Below are positions 10,980 through 23,049 of a stretch of DNA of 62,000 nt, piece by piece. Source of the DNA: Gnetum montanum (Eukaryota > Streptophyta > Gnetopsida > Gnetales > Gnetaceae); contig MNCI01016414.1 of assembly GCA_015680685.1 (NCBI GenBank), positions 1 through 62,000 of the forward strand. The letters run 5' to 3'. Numbering within the stretch: position 1 is the first letter of the stretch; each line of letters starts with the position of its first letter. Under the pieces are notes generated by a model. It made no database searches and was not told where the DNA came from. It saw nothing but the letters and a program-made list of their open reading frames with translations. A program made the position numbers and the translations under genes.

Positions 10980-13367
10980 ATGGTTGCTATGGTGGTTTTG
11001 GATTACCATCTATGCCATTCGTGTTAATGATGTACCCTACATCATTAGTGTTGAGGGGATCCTTGTAAACATGCATGGATTGATTTTCAGGGCAGACAAG
11101 GTTACTTTTGTCCAGCACTAGTTTCCCCTGATTAATCATCCATTGAATGTCATCTTTTAAGGTTAGACAGTAATCTGTTTCATGACTACAAAGTTCGTGG
11201 TTGTCACAGAACTGCTCCAGCATGAAGTTCTTACGAACTAGGGGCTCATTGGGTAAAGCCAAGGAAGGGTTCCTAAGGAGTTCGCAATAACACTGATGCC
11301 ATTTGGTCACCTCCTCCGACATCTACTTATGTTGAATGTACCCGACCCCCAGCAATTGCTTCAGAAGTTTTGAAGGCTTGATAGGTAACGGGGTGTACTT
11401 GGAGCAATCTTTATGCTCAAAGTTGGGTTTAGGTAGGGTGGGTACCTCAGGTGCTGACATGGAGGGTTGGCGGTGTTTCTTGGACTAGGCACAGGGTTAG
11501 TTGGTGTTGTGGCCTCTTTCTTGTTATTGTTGTTGTTGGGCTTGGACTCGTTGTCCACAACAGCTACCATGGCCGTTGTAGCCTTGCCCTTGTCTTTTTC
11601 CTTTTTGGTATGTACATTTTTATATGCAACATAGGCTAGATCCCTATTGGCTTCAGCAACATCTTGAATGCTTTTTGTCTGGGCAAAAGCCTAACTAGGA
11701 GAGCATGGTGCTAGGTAATATAGCTTGGATTTGATAAAGTCATTTACCACCCCCTTGAAGATGGCCAGCAAATGGACCTCTACAATAGGCTCACAGATCT
11801 CATTCAAGGTGGTGCTCCACCACTATATAAACTATTGCATAGACTCTAGCAGGTCTTGCTTAACTCCCATCAACTGATCCATCATGACTTCAGGCTTCAA
11901 GTTATACTTGAACCAGGTCACAAACTGAGTTAGCAGCTCCTTCAATGTTGAGATGGAAGCACATGGGAGTGCGTAGTGCCATTCTAAAGCTTTGCCTGAT
12001 AGAGACATAGCAAAGATGTGAATGATGGTGTGTGACCATTTTTGTAGCAACAAAGATTTAGATCTAAATGTGACCATATGAGCATTGGGATCGCCCTCCC
12101 CGTTGTATTTTGTGAGATGGGAAAGTGGCATCCCAGGGGGTAATGCGAGCATGGGAACCACCAGGCTGATGGAGTCATCATGGTAGAAGTCCATGATCTG
12201 CACCATGTCAAAACCAGTAGCTTTGAGGCATTTAACCTCTTCAGTAAGGGTCTGGATAAGTTGAAACACTTGATCTAGATCCAGAGATGATGCAGATAGT
12301 TGTAGGATTGCAGGGGCAACCATCATTTGTGGTGTAGCGAGGGCAGCAGCTTGGCTCATAGGGGGGGGCCGTTGGGGTTGCCCTTATGAAGGGTGCTACT
12401 TGTGTGGTCCACCACCCAATGGGTGGTGCTACTGGAGCAGTGGCTGCTAGTGGTGTTGCGGGGTTGATCATTTGCATGACCGATGGAATGGGCCATAGTC
12501 CTATGCTTGGTTGCGATACCTACGGGACTTGGTATATTTGATGGTACGAGTACTGTGACATCTGGTGGGGTTGTGAGGTAGGGAGTGAAGTGGATGGGAT
12601 CCACCATGTGGCTAGGGCTAGACCTGCTGCTAATGATGGAACAAATGCAAATGATGAGATAGGAGCGGAGGCTCTGGGCAACTATGAAGTAGATGCGGTG
12701 TGTATGTAGGGAAACATGGGTGTAACTGACACCTAGTATAAGGATAGGACAGAATGATGGGGGAGAGTGCCTAGGTATGAAATTAAGGGAAGTGCCTACT
12801 GATACGCTAAGGGTGTAGGATGGATGCCCATTTTTGATGAAAGTAGAGATTGAGGTGTATTTGTGGTAATCGCAAAGGGAGTCTTCATGAAAAGGGGATT
12901 TGACTTGAAGGCCATGGTAGAAGGAATGGTCATAGGGTAAGTTTGGTCACCCCCCTTGGACTGGGAGTCCATATCTTCCTGCCCATCTTGGAATGCTTCA
13001 TCGCAATGGGATAGCGTGTCCCACTCCCTAGGCCTAGTGACTCGTAGTAGCTGATTGAAGATCCATTGATACGTCCCCATAAGGGGGATGGCAACATCGG
13101 GGTTAGGGACAAACTCCCCCCCACACTGATAAAGGATCTTGAACTGTGCTTGTGCTCAAGTTCTTGGCAATCCAGGGGCAAGTCTACCTGGATCTTTATG
13201 TAGATGAAGTCGTAATGCTCTACATCTTATGCTAAGAACTTATGTGACAAGTGTGGAATCTTAAGGGATTAGCACGGCACCATCATCGGGCTAGGTGATC
13301 GCTCCACATCCATGGTGCTTTGAGCCAAGAGAGGATCCTCAAGGGTTGAGGTGGAAATAGCGGTCAT
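10980..13367 (-). pseudogene. N1: Tat-like gag polyprotein
   Basis: Gag forms the particle in which element RNA is packaged and copied. The first ATG on this strand with reasonable sequence is at 13367. The central part (12359-11832) is a clear retrotransposon gag domain: LTKYNGEGDPNAHMVTF, then MSLSGKALEWHYAL and ELLTQFVTWFKYNLKP, in the order seen in plant Ty3 gags. Downstream (11322-10987) is the C-terminal block with FCDNHELCSHETDYC-LTLKDDIQWMINQGKL, like the Cys/His block and IQ-LI-GKL segment of Tat gags. Stops and frameshifts separate the pieces, and the Pro/Gln-rich spacer (12607-12241) is in mixed frames. Confidence is high for gag and moderate for lineage. Confidence 0.8.
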
Positions 13368-13600
13368 TAAGAATCATCTTGCATAGTGAGAAAAGGAAAA
13401 ATTACAAACTAGGAAACATGGAAATCAAGAGGGGATCGGAGGCTTTTTGTCCTGCCAAATTTCCAAAGGAACCATTGTCGTGACCAATCTACACCACACG
13501 ATGCATAAACAACCACAAAAGGATGTCATGTTTACGTTAGTGCATGACGGGGCATAGAGATCATGCAAGACTACCCGTAGGACATGGAAAAGGCACCGAA

Positions 13601-13619
13601 GGACCTCCTTCTAGTGCCA
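13601..13619 (-). promoter_or_regulatory. N1: primer-binding-site-like sequence
   Basis: On the minus strand the LTR end CACTACA is followed after a few bases by TGGCACTAGAAGGAGGTCC. It starts with TGG, as primer sites complementary to a tRNA CCA end do, and it sits between the LTR and gag. I cannot name the tRNA with confidence. Confidence 0.55.
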
Positions 13620-14193
13620 AAAATTGTAGTGACTAAAAACATCGATGGCTCGAACACTGAGAGGTTGCTGGGTGAACAATTTAACCCCAGATCTATGCGA
13701 GGGCCGTGTTCAAGAAAATAGAAGCGGGGCTCCCTGAATGGTCTTGTCGATCAGATACGGACTTAGTTGGTGTATCTTAACCTTACGTAAATGTTTGTTT
13801 CAAAAGAAAGATATGCAAGATGAATTGATGATCAATAAATGTGAGATAGCGAAAATAGTACAAAACAATGATAATAGTAAAGAAATAGCAAAACAAACTT
13901 AGGTGAGAAAATGCACCGCCCCAAGATCATAGATTTGATTCTTTACCTTGTTTGAAAGTTGTACGACAAGTTATGCAATGCCAAAGACACATAGAGAGCT
14001 TAAGGGTAACTAGAATGCTCAAGGGAAATGCCAAATATGCTTCTTAGAGGCCAACCTAAAAGCCAACTCTATTTGCTAAGAAGCCAACCAACCAATGCCA
14101 AAAAAAGGCCCACAAGCCAACCACTCTTGTCAATGCAAAAATTCCAACTTTTTGAATGAAAAATCCAACCCTTTGAGCATTTTTTACTGGGGC

Positions 14194-14200
14194 ATTTATA
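14194..14200 (-). promoter_or_regulatory. N1 LTR TATA box
   Basis: TATAAAT on the minus strand lies about 570 bp upstream of the proposed LTR end, facing gag. A TATA motif at the U3/R boundary is expected in LTR promoters. Confidence 0.45.
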
Positions 14201-14636
14201 GGGCCAGGGCCAAGAGAGAAATGGGGCCTGGATGCCACATGTCCTAGACCCCATAAGATAATGATGTACCAGTACCATGTAGGTGTGTGATGTTGGACGT
14301 GAATTTGGATATGTTATGACTATACCTCCAAGACTGCATGTGCCAAGATTAGTGTGCTAAAAATGCAACAAATGGAGCTTACACTCCAGGACTACATCTT
14401 CCCTGCTCTTATGAGCAGGGTTAAGCGTAGGAAAAATGTTTTGGGGGGAGCTAACCAAGGGATGTGCAAAATGGAGTGAAATTGATCATTCTACCAAGGA
14501 GATGCCAGAATGTGTAAGATTGTTATCAACAAGTTCTAGAACTACCCAAAGAAATCTTGATGCTTATGTACCAGTGTTGTGTCACTCATGTTGTGGAGTT
14601 CATTGGCGTAGCATAAGTGACTGCCAGCTACATTGT

Positions 14637-14666
14637 GCTACACTATGTAGCGTAGCATAGTGTAGC
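14637..14666. repeat. N1 U3 palindrome 1
   Basis: GCTACACTATG and its exact reverse complement CATAGTGTAGC flank an eight-base centre, TAGCGTAG. It lies in the U3 part of the N1 LTR. Confidence 0.9.
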
Positions 14667-14813
14667 CACTGGTTTTGACTGGAACTTGTGCTAAAGCTAA
14701 AAACATTTGTTTGAGGCTTAATCATGCTAACAACTACAACTTTTGTGTTTCATGCAGGAGAACTTTTGAACTTACGAAACTCATGTTTTAAACACTTTTC
14801 TTGCTTTTGCATT

Positions 14814-14859
14814 GTTGCTATGTTGTGCTACGCTATGTAGCGTAGCACAACATAGCAAC
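14814..14859. repeat. N1 U3 palindrome 2, 46 bp perfect
   Basis: The 22-bp arm from 14814 (GTTGCTATGTTG...) is matched without mismatch by the arm ending at 14859 (...AACATAGCAAC), with a two-base TG centre. It is the longest perfect palindrome I saw in the window. It could extrude as a cruciform or form a hairpin in RNA. Confidence 0.95.
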
Positions 14860-15024
14860 TAGCGTATCGTGCATCCTTGTTTAATTCACCAATTTCTAGT
14901 AAGAAAATTTGCTTGAGGTCTAAGAACTAAGTGGGCCAGGGAATTTTTAAAGGCTGAAGTCTTCTCAAAGTGTCGTTTTCTTGTTGGGATCATTTGTCAA
15001 GATGGGCCTTTCTGCTTTGCTTTT

Positions 15025-15056
15025 GCTACGCTATGCTACGCTACATAGCGTAGCAT
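15025..15056. repeat. N1 U3 palindrome 3
   Basis: ATGCTACGCTA (15033-15043), centre CA, and TAGCGTAGCAT (15046-15056) form a perfect 11+2+11 palindrome. An overlapping alternative pairs GCTACGCTAT (15025-15034) with ATAGCGTAGC (15045-15054). Confidence 0.9.
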
Positions 15057-15142
15057 CTTGTGTTGACTAAATTCTGCTTTGTCTTCGCAATCACTTTGTC
15101 ACTTTGCACTTGGACGCTTGAGCAATTATCTTTCAAGGCTTT

Positions 15143-15170
15143 CTATGCTACATAGCGTAGTGTAGCATAG
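15143..15170. repeat. N1 U3 palindrome 4
   Basis: CTATGCTACA and TGTAGCATAG pair exactly around the same eight-base centre, TAGCGTAG, as palindrome 1. Confidence 0.9.
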
Positions 15171-15393
15171 CAGACTTGTTCACTAGAAAACTTGCCGAAA
15201 TGTTTTGCTCATCCCAAGCACTTTCGGCAACTCCTAGCACAGTTTCTAGTTAAAGTGTCAACCAGGTCAATTTTCCAGCTGGGTAGGCCAGAGAGTCCAT
15301 CAGGCCTATCAGCTCTAATGATAGAAAACTTGTCGTACTAGACAGTTCAACCTTAGTGCCTACACTTCCAGGCTGAATTGTCAAGACGCTACA

Positions 15394-18300
15394 CTTGTGG
15401 AAGTCCTTTGCCTAACTTCCAAGACCTTGCTAGAGCATGAGGGTCGTAAGATTTTATGGCATTTCAATTATCTTCCTAGTTATGTTCATAGTGTTTTATC
15501 AATGTATGATTAAATATGATTAAGGCATATGATTAATGATGTTGTATGATATATTTTGCTAAAAATAAAAAATAATCAAAACTATAGCTAGATAATAGTA
15601 TGAATAAAAGAAAATTTATAAGTACAATGATTATTTTCTTCATCAACCTATTATTATACACTTAAATTTACAAGTTAACTCCTAAGAAAATTACTATACA
15701 CTTAGATTTACAAGTTAACTCCTAAGAAAGTAAGCTAGTTCACTACTAGGCATATTGAGCCAACTAGTCGCTAGGTAACTAAGTTAATTATAGTTAGTTG
15801 ATAGGGGAGCCCTATCTAATATCAAAAGAGAGTTATTAATAGTACTCATAGTGAACTGGTTGTAAACACAAAAAATAATGGGAACATGAATTGCAAAATT
15901 TACTTGTATATATCATTGCATTTAATAAATAAAAATATTATAATGCATATGATACATTAAGTAAACCATGTTGTCATGGTAGAATAATGATATTTTTATA
16001 AAATTTATAAATTTATAATTTTATTTATTTAATAAATTAAAATAACAAAATATTAATTAAAACTCATTGCAATCCCTTATGGGACAAGTACAACATTCAC
16101 ACATGAAAAAGATGTAATATACACCTTCATGTCAAAAACCCTTATGGGATAGGGATAATGTCAAATCAAACATATACACAAATTGTGCCATAATCTCCTA
16201 TGGAATAGATGCGACACAAGTATACAAAAGTAATAAAAGCATCTTAATCATATGCTTGATGGCCCAACATCATTCTAGATAAGTATGGCCTTCTTAGACA
16301 ATGCAGAATCATGGCAAAGCTCCAAACAATTGCACTAATCTATTCAAATGAATTAAATAAATTATAATTTATAAATTTAATAAATAAATTTATTAATTAG
16401 ATACCCTTATTAAATTTTCATAAAATAAAATTAAAAAATTTAAGGAAATCAAATTGAGATTTATTTATTATGCAAACACTTGACCCTATGTAGACTAAAT
16501 GGATCTAGGCTATGAAAGCATGGTAGCAATCCAAAAGAGTCTTACTACATAGTGAATTGAAAATTCAAAAATATCAAAAAAAATAAATTACACACTTATC
16601 CAAAGGAGGAGAAAAAGATATTACATTAAAGAAAATTATAAAATGAAAGATAATTTTAAGCTTTCCTCCTTGGGAATTTATAACTTTGAAACTTATACCA
16701 GAAGTTGTCTTGTAGTGTACCACATGTGTGTTAATCAAAATGTATCATTTGAAATGATAAAACATTGTACTTATGGAAATTAAATTAAATTTTTGATTTA
16801 AAGATTATTTTCACAAATACCACTTATTTGATCAATGGGCCTATGAACATACTAGAGTTGTAGAGATGTAAACTACATACTTATTCAATTTATCTTTTTT
16901 TTATATAAGTCAATCTCTGGCTAGGTCAATCATTCTAAGTTTCAAGAAAAAATGAAAGAAAAATTACACATTTATTAGGTTGACTGAATTTTTCATAGGT
17001 CAAGTTATTAACCTTTTCGTATGTCAAAACCTTAAGGAAAATGAAGAACATAGAATGTTGTGAAATGTGATGTTTTTACAGGGCATGAAGAAGAGCTCAA
17101 AGAATAACATCTATAAAGAGATCTCAAAGTAGAGACTACAAGGACTCAAGGGAGCATGGATAAATTTGACAGTCATGAATCAGATGAAGATTCTTTAAGG
17201 ATTGAAAAAAATATAAATCAACAAGAGGAAGCTTCAAGAGTCAAAGTTCAAAAGCTAAGAAGACATCTTCTAGAAGTAGAAAACAACTTGGCTAAAGTGG
17301 AACACATGGAACGAAGACATCTCCCAAAAATAGGAGATGTCTCCTATCAAAAGAAGATGTCTCCATAGAGATGTCCCAATTGTAAAAGAGACATTTCCCT
17401 AGTATTGAAGTCATTTTCAACAAGATGTCCCAATCTCAAAGGAGACATCTATACTAGCCATTGCACAAATTCCAAGGTGATTTTTGAAACTATGATGCTA
17501 TAAGAATACTTGATTCTCTTAGGTATAGTAAAAGCATTGTGCATGAATTGTTACTATCAAAGCAATCATTGTATATTGTACTTGTGTACTTCATTTGTAA
17601 AATCATTTGCTTGATTGGTTGTTGAATTGTGCTTCAAAGTACAAGGACCTATAAATTGAGTTACATTCTTTTCTTATGATTTTATTTCTCTCTTGTTTCC
17701 CTACTAGGGTTGATGTGCTTCTTGTAAGAAGGCATCATAATTAAGCTTGTTAGAATCCTACAAGATTGATTGTTTGTGCAGCGTCAAAACACTCCAGGAA
17801 GAGCTCGATTTGTAAAGGTTGTAGGATACTTGAAACAAATTTCTAAGCTTGTTGGGACCTTGTCGGGTTGAGTTTTTTTGAATTGATGAAACAATCTAAA
17901 GTAGAGCTTAGAGCTTGTATAGGGTGTGGTACCCTCCAAACCAGATTTTAATAAATAAAGTCTAGAGGTGTGCAAGGATTCTACTTTCCAAGTGTGGACA
18001 TATCCAAGTTGGAAAACCATGTAAAAATTGAGTGTGGTTTTCATGGCTGATAATTTTCATTTAGAAAACTTATTCATCCCCACCTTCTAAGTTCTATGAT
18101 CCTCACAACTATCCCACTAGAAGGAAAAATCTCAAATGAAAGAAAATCTACACTTATTACGTTAACTATACCTCTAATAGGTTGACCTATCAAATCCTTA
18201 GCATAATCAACCATATCATAGATCAATCCATCATGACATCATTAGTGAAAAATAATAATTTTTAGAAATTTGTGAACTTAAAAATTTAATAATCATTCAT

Positions 18301-18629
18301 AAAAAGGCATTGCCAATTCATGATATGATAAGTCAAAGAAAGGAGAAGAAATTAAAGCTTGTTCATCTTTAACTATTGCTTTTGAAATCTCTATGTCAAA
18401 AGAGTTTATTGATCCATGATGGAATCTTGGTTGTTCCTTCTATGATTACTCTCCTATTTATCTCTCTTTGATCTATGTGCTACCTATGGATGAATTTGAT
18501 CTATCGAGATCCATGTACATAATTCAAACTTTAAATAAACTCTTATTATTATTAGTGAGTGAAGATTCACTATAAATCTGATGTGCTCTTTCTATGTTTT
18601 CACTTTTCATTTTATATTTTATTCATGCA
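15394..18629. other. Unassigned AT-rich DNA with short repeats
   Basis: No protein domain is recognised in this 3.2-kb interval. It contains three diverged copies of a unit beginning AATCCCTTATGGGA (near 16071, 16137 and 16192). The small ORF 17156-17368 encodes a charged, coiled-coil-like peptide (LRRHLLEVENNLAKVE) with no recognised family. A dense cluster of AGATGTCTCC-type words follows at 17258-17450. It is probably eroded transposon or host intergenic DNA. Confidence 0.4.
17258..17450. repeat. Cluster of AGATGTCTCC words in both orientations
   Basis: Eight close variants of AGATGTCTCC or its complement GGAGACATCT occur within about 190 bp. AGACATCTCC (17315-17324) and GGAGATGTCT (17333-17342) form a perfect 10-bp inverted repeat with an eight-base loop. 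Several copies overlap the end of the small ORF 17156-17368. Confidence 0.75.
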
Positions 18630-18795
18630 TTGAATCATTAATCCTTGCACACTCACTATGATTGTTTGAGCTATCATCATAGAAAGGTGTATTAAGCTTC
18701 ATTCCATCTATTGTTATATGTTGCATGAAAATAGACTAAGATTTTTTTTATCCTCTTCACTCTCTTCCCTCTTAGGTGTCCTTTTTCAATCAACA
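18630..18795 (+). repeat. C1: 5' LTR (short)
   Basis: It ends in TCAACA at 18795, directly before the PBS. The stretch around TTGCATGAAAATAGACTAAG is repeated near 25665-25684, next to a polypurine tract, which identifies the pair. The proposed length is about 165 bp. The left edge is poorly defined. Confidence 0.5.
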
Positions 18796-18797
18796 AG

Positions 18798-18810
18798 TAG
18801 TATTAGAGTG
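18798..18810 (+). promoter_or_regulatory. C1: primer binding site
   Basis: TAGTATTAGAGTG matches the plant copia primer site TGGTATCAGAGC (initiator methionine tRNA) at most positions and lies two bases after the LTR end. Confidence 0.6.
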
Positions 18811-18989
18811 AATCTCTTGAGTTTTGAATTAACACATATCAAGAGTAATACTTGTTCTCTTTTGTGATGCCTATTTTAGGTGCCTAATCCATGCAAAAGC
18901 CTTTGTATTTTGATGGATTAAACTATAACTACTAGATAATAGGGATGAGATATTTTCTTCAATCCCTATATTCTAAGATTTGATCATTA

Positions 18990-20540
18990 GTGGAACAACA
19001 GTATTTATATTGAATGAAGATTCATACAACTTCCAATAAAAACTCTTACACCAAGCTAAAAGATAGAAAAACATGAATTAATGAAGAAATGTAATCATAT
19101 GAAGCTAACACAAAGGCCATGAATGTACTATATTATGTACTATTCCTTAAAGAGTTTAACTACATTGTGTGTTATAAAACTAGAAAGAATATATGAAATT
19201 CCTTAAATCTACTCATTAAGGAACTACCATAATAAATCAATCAAAATATCAAATTCTTAATCACATATTCAAGCATCTTAAAATGAAGGAAGAGAAGATA
19301 ATAAAAGAGTACTTCTTCATAGTCACTCAAATTGCAAATGCTATAAAATGACTTGGGGTAAATTTCCCTAATTCCAAGATTTGTTAAAAAGTATTGGGAA
19401 GCCTTCCAATAAGGTTTCAAAGAGAGAAACATCATGAGGATAGACGAACTCCAAGGAAACTTAGAGAATTATGAGTTGTATTTGAAAAAAGATCATAGGA
19501 CAAAAACTTTAAAGAAAAACATTACTTTGAAGACTTATAATGATGTTTAAGAATAACAAGATTTAGATGACCTTAATGAAAAACACTTGGGCATTTTAAC
19601 CAAGAAAATCAAGAGACTCTTCAATAAGACACTAAAGGGTAAAGCTTTCATAAGCAATGATAGGAAAGATGATAGGAAAAATGAAAATTAGTACTATCAT
19701 TACCATGGATATGTTTACATTAATTTAGAATGTTCTACTACTAAAAGAAAAGTGGTAGTTAATCAAACTTCAAAATGGAAGAACACACTCACTTGTATTT
19801 AGGATGAAGAGAAAGTCATTGTGTCAAAAGAAGAAATTGAAGATTGTAACATTGTACTCATGATGGTGCTTAAAGGAGATGATCAATATATTCTATATGA
19901 ATTAGAAGAAGAAAATGAAAAGTATGAGGCTCTTCTTGATGCTTTTGAAAAATTGTAAAAAATGTTCATTAATATAAAAAGTAAATTTCATGAACATGAA
20001 TTAAATTTAGAAGAATATGTAAGTACCATAAGCAACAAGGGTTACAAAAGATGCAAAGATTGGGAATTTAGAATTAGCGAATTTGAGACAAGGATAAATG
20101 AAAAAGAATAAGAAGATAAAAACATTACAAAGAATCTTGATATGGCTCAAGATATCAATAATGTTCAAGTAAAGACTATAGAAGATTTAAGAAACTCTTG
20201 AAGATGTTACTAAGGAAAGTGCCACACTTGATATTATGATAAAAATCTTAAGGAAACTAGCAGATCAAATGAGACTTGGATATCATCTATTAGAGGAGAG
20301 TTGAAGAAACCTACATAATTGGGACTAGCTTTCAAGGTATGAAGTTATTACATGGAATTCAAATATTCAATGCCATTATTAAAAAACCTTTGGACATATG
20401 AAATATTAATGTAGAAAACAACTAGATAAGTGGTTTTGAAAACCTAGCATAAAAAAGCCTAGTAAATTTCTAGACTCATGACCAATACTAAAAAATGTTT
20501 GGGTTTCTAAAGATAAAAGTCAAATAGCATGTATGAGCAC
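18990..20540 (+). pseudogene. C1: copia gag
   Basis: Broken frames contain KAMNVLYYVLFLKEFN, then a block ending KVLGSLPIRFQ. These follow the SIRE-type gag order (KAMNALYCALS...EFN; ...KILRSLPK-W). A degraded knuckle (YYHYHGYVYINLEC) takes the place of the CCHC zinc finger and has lost its first two cysteines. A Glu/Lys-rich coiled segment (about 19900-20180) follows before the protease. Gag would form the virus-like particle. Numerous stops make it non-coding today. Confidence 0.65.
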
Positions 20541-20559
20541 CACATCTTTAATAATAGAA

Positions 20560-20802
20560 AAAACCTTTTGATATTTGGATAGTGCATGCTCTTGTTACAT
20601 GATAGGTAATAAGAAAACATTTTTAAAATTCAAATATTTCAATGGTAATATTGTGATCTTTGGAGATAATGAAAAAACACTCATAGAAGATAAAGGTACT
20701 AATGGTGGTAAGTCTTCATCCAAAATGGATATTTTTTTTCATGTAAATGGCTTAGAATATAGTTTTTTGAGCATTAGTCAATTGTATGATAATGGAAAAT
20801 AA
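20560..20802 (+). pseudogene. C1: copia protease
   Basis: The stretch YLDSACSCYMIGNKKTF corresponds to the copia protease active-site block (WYLDSGCSRHMTG in relatives), with the catalytic Asp kept but the Gly of DSG replaced by Ala. The 75-residue open stretch ends in FLSISQLYDNGK, matching the LLSISQLCD-G segment that closes this domain. It is flanked by gag and integrase. Confidence 0.75.
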
Positions 20803-21099
20803 GTTGTGTTTAAAGATGATCATTTTATTATCAAACATATCAAGATTGATGAGATTAAATTTATGAAGAAAAAGATTAGAAAATGCTTACATTATTGATA
20901 ATTACAATTTCTCTAACTTCAATATCAAGCATTTGTTGATGGCTTTGATATACAAGACTAACATATCTAAAGTTTGAAATTATGTCAAAGTTTTCTAGAA
21001 AGCAAGTTGTTAAAGGTATTCTAACATTCAAAAGTGAAAATGATAAGGTATGTAACACTTATTAAAAAAGAGAAATTGAAAAAATTTCCTTTTCAAGTA

Positions 21100-21760
21100 A
21101 AAAATGAAATCACTACTACTATATCTCTTAAATTGTTACACATGGATTTATCTAGCCCATGAAGGACCATCACTATAGTAGGTAAAAAATATTTTATGAT
21201 TATTGTTAATGACTTTTTTTTTATTCACTTAGATCTCACTACTAATCAACAATGATGAAGTTTTTCCTTACTTCAAGAATTTATGGCTTAAATTGTAGAG
21301 AGAAAAAATATATCTTATAAATATAATCAAAAGTGATCATAGTGGAGAATTTCAAAATCATGTATTTTCTGAATTTTGCAATAATGAAGGCATCACTCAT
21401 CAATTTGCAGCTCCAAGAACATCATAATAGAACAAAGTAGCTAAACAAAAAAATGGTGTTCTATGAGATAGATCTTCTAAAATAATTTTTGGAAGAGGCT
21501 ATCAATACTACAAGTTACATTACAAATTGAATCTTGATCAAGATACATAAAATAAAAATGGAATACAAACTATACTATGGGAAGAGATCCAAGTTATGTT
21601 ACTTTAAGGTTTTTGGTTTAAGATGTTAATTTAGAAAGATAAGCATAGAAAATTTGATATCAAGATAAATCAAGGCATTCTTCTTAGCTATTCATCTAAT
21701 AGTAAATATATTATGTATTTAATAAATGATTTCTTATGGTAGTTAAATTTATTCATGTTA
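21100..21760 (+). pseudogene. C1: copia integrase
   Basis: The frame reads LLHMDLSSP, then KKYFMIIVNDFF, the start of the copia integrase core (LHMDLFGP...KYG-VIVDDFSRF). Further on, KSDHSGEFQNHVF keeps the second catalytic Asp, and ITHQFAAPRT is recognisable before stops. The third acidic position cannot be read with confidence. It sits upstream of the RT, as in all copia elements. Confidence 0.7.
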
Positions 21761-22079
21761 TCTTTGATGAGTCTATCAATAAATCAAGTGAGAATCAAAA
21801 TGATGATAATGTAGAATTAATTCAAAACCCTATAGATAATAACATTTAACAAAAGATAAAATCAACAAGTAGTGAAAATGAAGATGAAGAAGTGAAGGAG
21901 CAACCATCCTCTTCTTAACTCAAGTTTCATAAAAATTCTCCTCCTAAAAAAATTATAGGAGATCTCAATGATGACATTAGAACTAAAAGAGACACATAAT
22001 AATTTTTTGAATATTCATGCTTCCTCTCTTAACTGAAATCAAAGAACATTTTTAAAGGATAAACTGATTAATCATGAAT

Positions 22080-22760
22080 ACTAGTTATGAATGAAAAGTC
22101 AATTCAATTTAAGAGAAGTAATATATGGGAACTAGTTCTAAGATCCAAGGATAGAAAGATTATTGGAACTAAATGAATCTTTATAAATAAAAAATAAGAA
22201 TGAAATTATCAGAAGAGATAAAGCTAGACTAGTATCTTAAGATTACAACCAAAAAGAAGGCATTTATTAGGATGAGATGTTTGCTTTGATAGCAAGACTA
22301 GAATTTATAAGGATTTTACTTACCTTTGTTGTTCATATGAATATCTAGCTATTTTAAATGGATATGAACAATGCTTTTTTAAATGGTTAAATCCAAGGAG
22401 AAGTTTACATTTAATAACCACCAATCTTTATAGATGCTACTTATCTCAATCATGTCTATAAGATTAGAAAAGAATTATATGTCTTAGAACAAGCCCCTAG
22501 GGCCTGGTATGATAGAATTATATTATATTTGATTAATAATTATTTTATTAGAGGTTCCATTACTACTTCTTTATTTATTGCTGAAAAGATACAGATCTTT
22601 TAATTGTTCAAATATATATGAATGACACTATTTTTTCTACTACTAATAAATCTTTATGCAAATGTTTTTAAAGTCTCTTGCAAGAGGAATTTGAGATGAT
22701 CTTAATGAATCAATTATCTTTCTTTCTTGTCTTACAAATAAATCAATTGAAAAGTGGAAT
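22080..22760 (+). pseudogene. C1: copia reverse transcriptase
   Basis: Fragments in order: NEIIRRDKARLVS, YNQKEGIY*DEMFALIARLE, MDMNNAFLNG, then VYKIRKELYVLEQAPRAWYDR. Each matches the copia RT sequence of SIRE relatives (KARLVAQGYNQ-EGIDY-ET-APVARLE...DVKSAFLNG...LYGLKQAPRAWYERL). Internal stops and small shifts abound. The YVDD box region (about 22600-22640) is not intact. Confidence 0.75.
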
Positions 22761-23049
22761 ATTTATTACTCAAATCAAGTATGTCAAGGACATGTTCAAA
22801 ACGTTTAAGATGGAGGATTCTAAAAAGATTAACACTTCCATGGGCTCTCAATTGTGATTCAAAAAGGATTAAAAGGGTAACGTAGTAGATGAAAAGATAT
22901 ATAAAGGTATAATTAGCAACCTACTCTACCTTACAACTAGTAGACCAAATAATGTTAAGTGTATGTATTTATGCTAGATATCATTCTTATCCTAAAGAAT
23001 CTCACTTAAGTATTATAAAATGTATATTTAGATATTTTAAAAGTACTAC

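Larger units (their letters stand above)
13625..15393 (-). repeat. N1: 5' LTR (minus strand)
   Basis: The + strand left edge reads TGTAGTGACT and the proposed right edge is AGACGCTACA. Their inverted match is 8 of 10, and both ends keep TG...CA. A TATA-like TATAAAT on the minus strand at 14200-14194 would start transcription toward gag and leaves a U3 of about 1.2 kb. U3 contains four large palindromes. The position next to the PBS and gag supports the inner edge. The outer edge is a best guess, because no second LTR or target duplication was found. Confidence 0.6.

Noticed and set aside
16071-16205. Satellite array
   Set aside because: Only three diverged copies with unequal spacing (66 and 55 bp).
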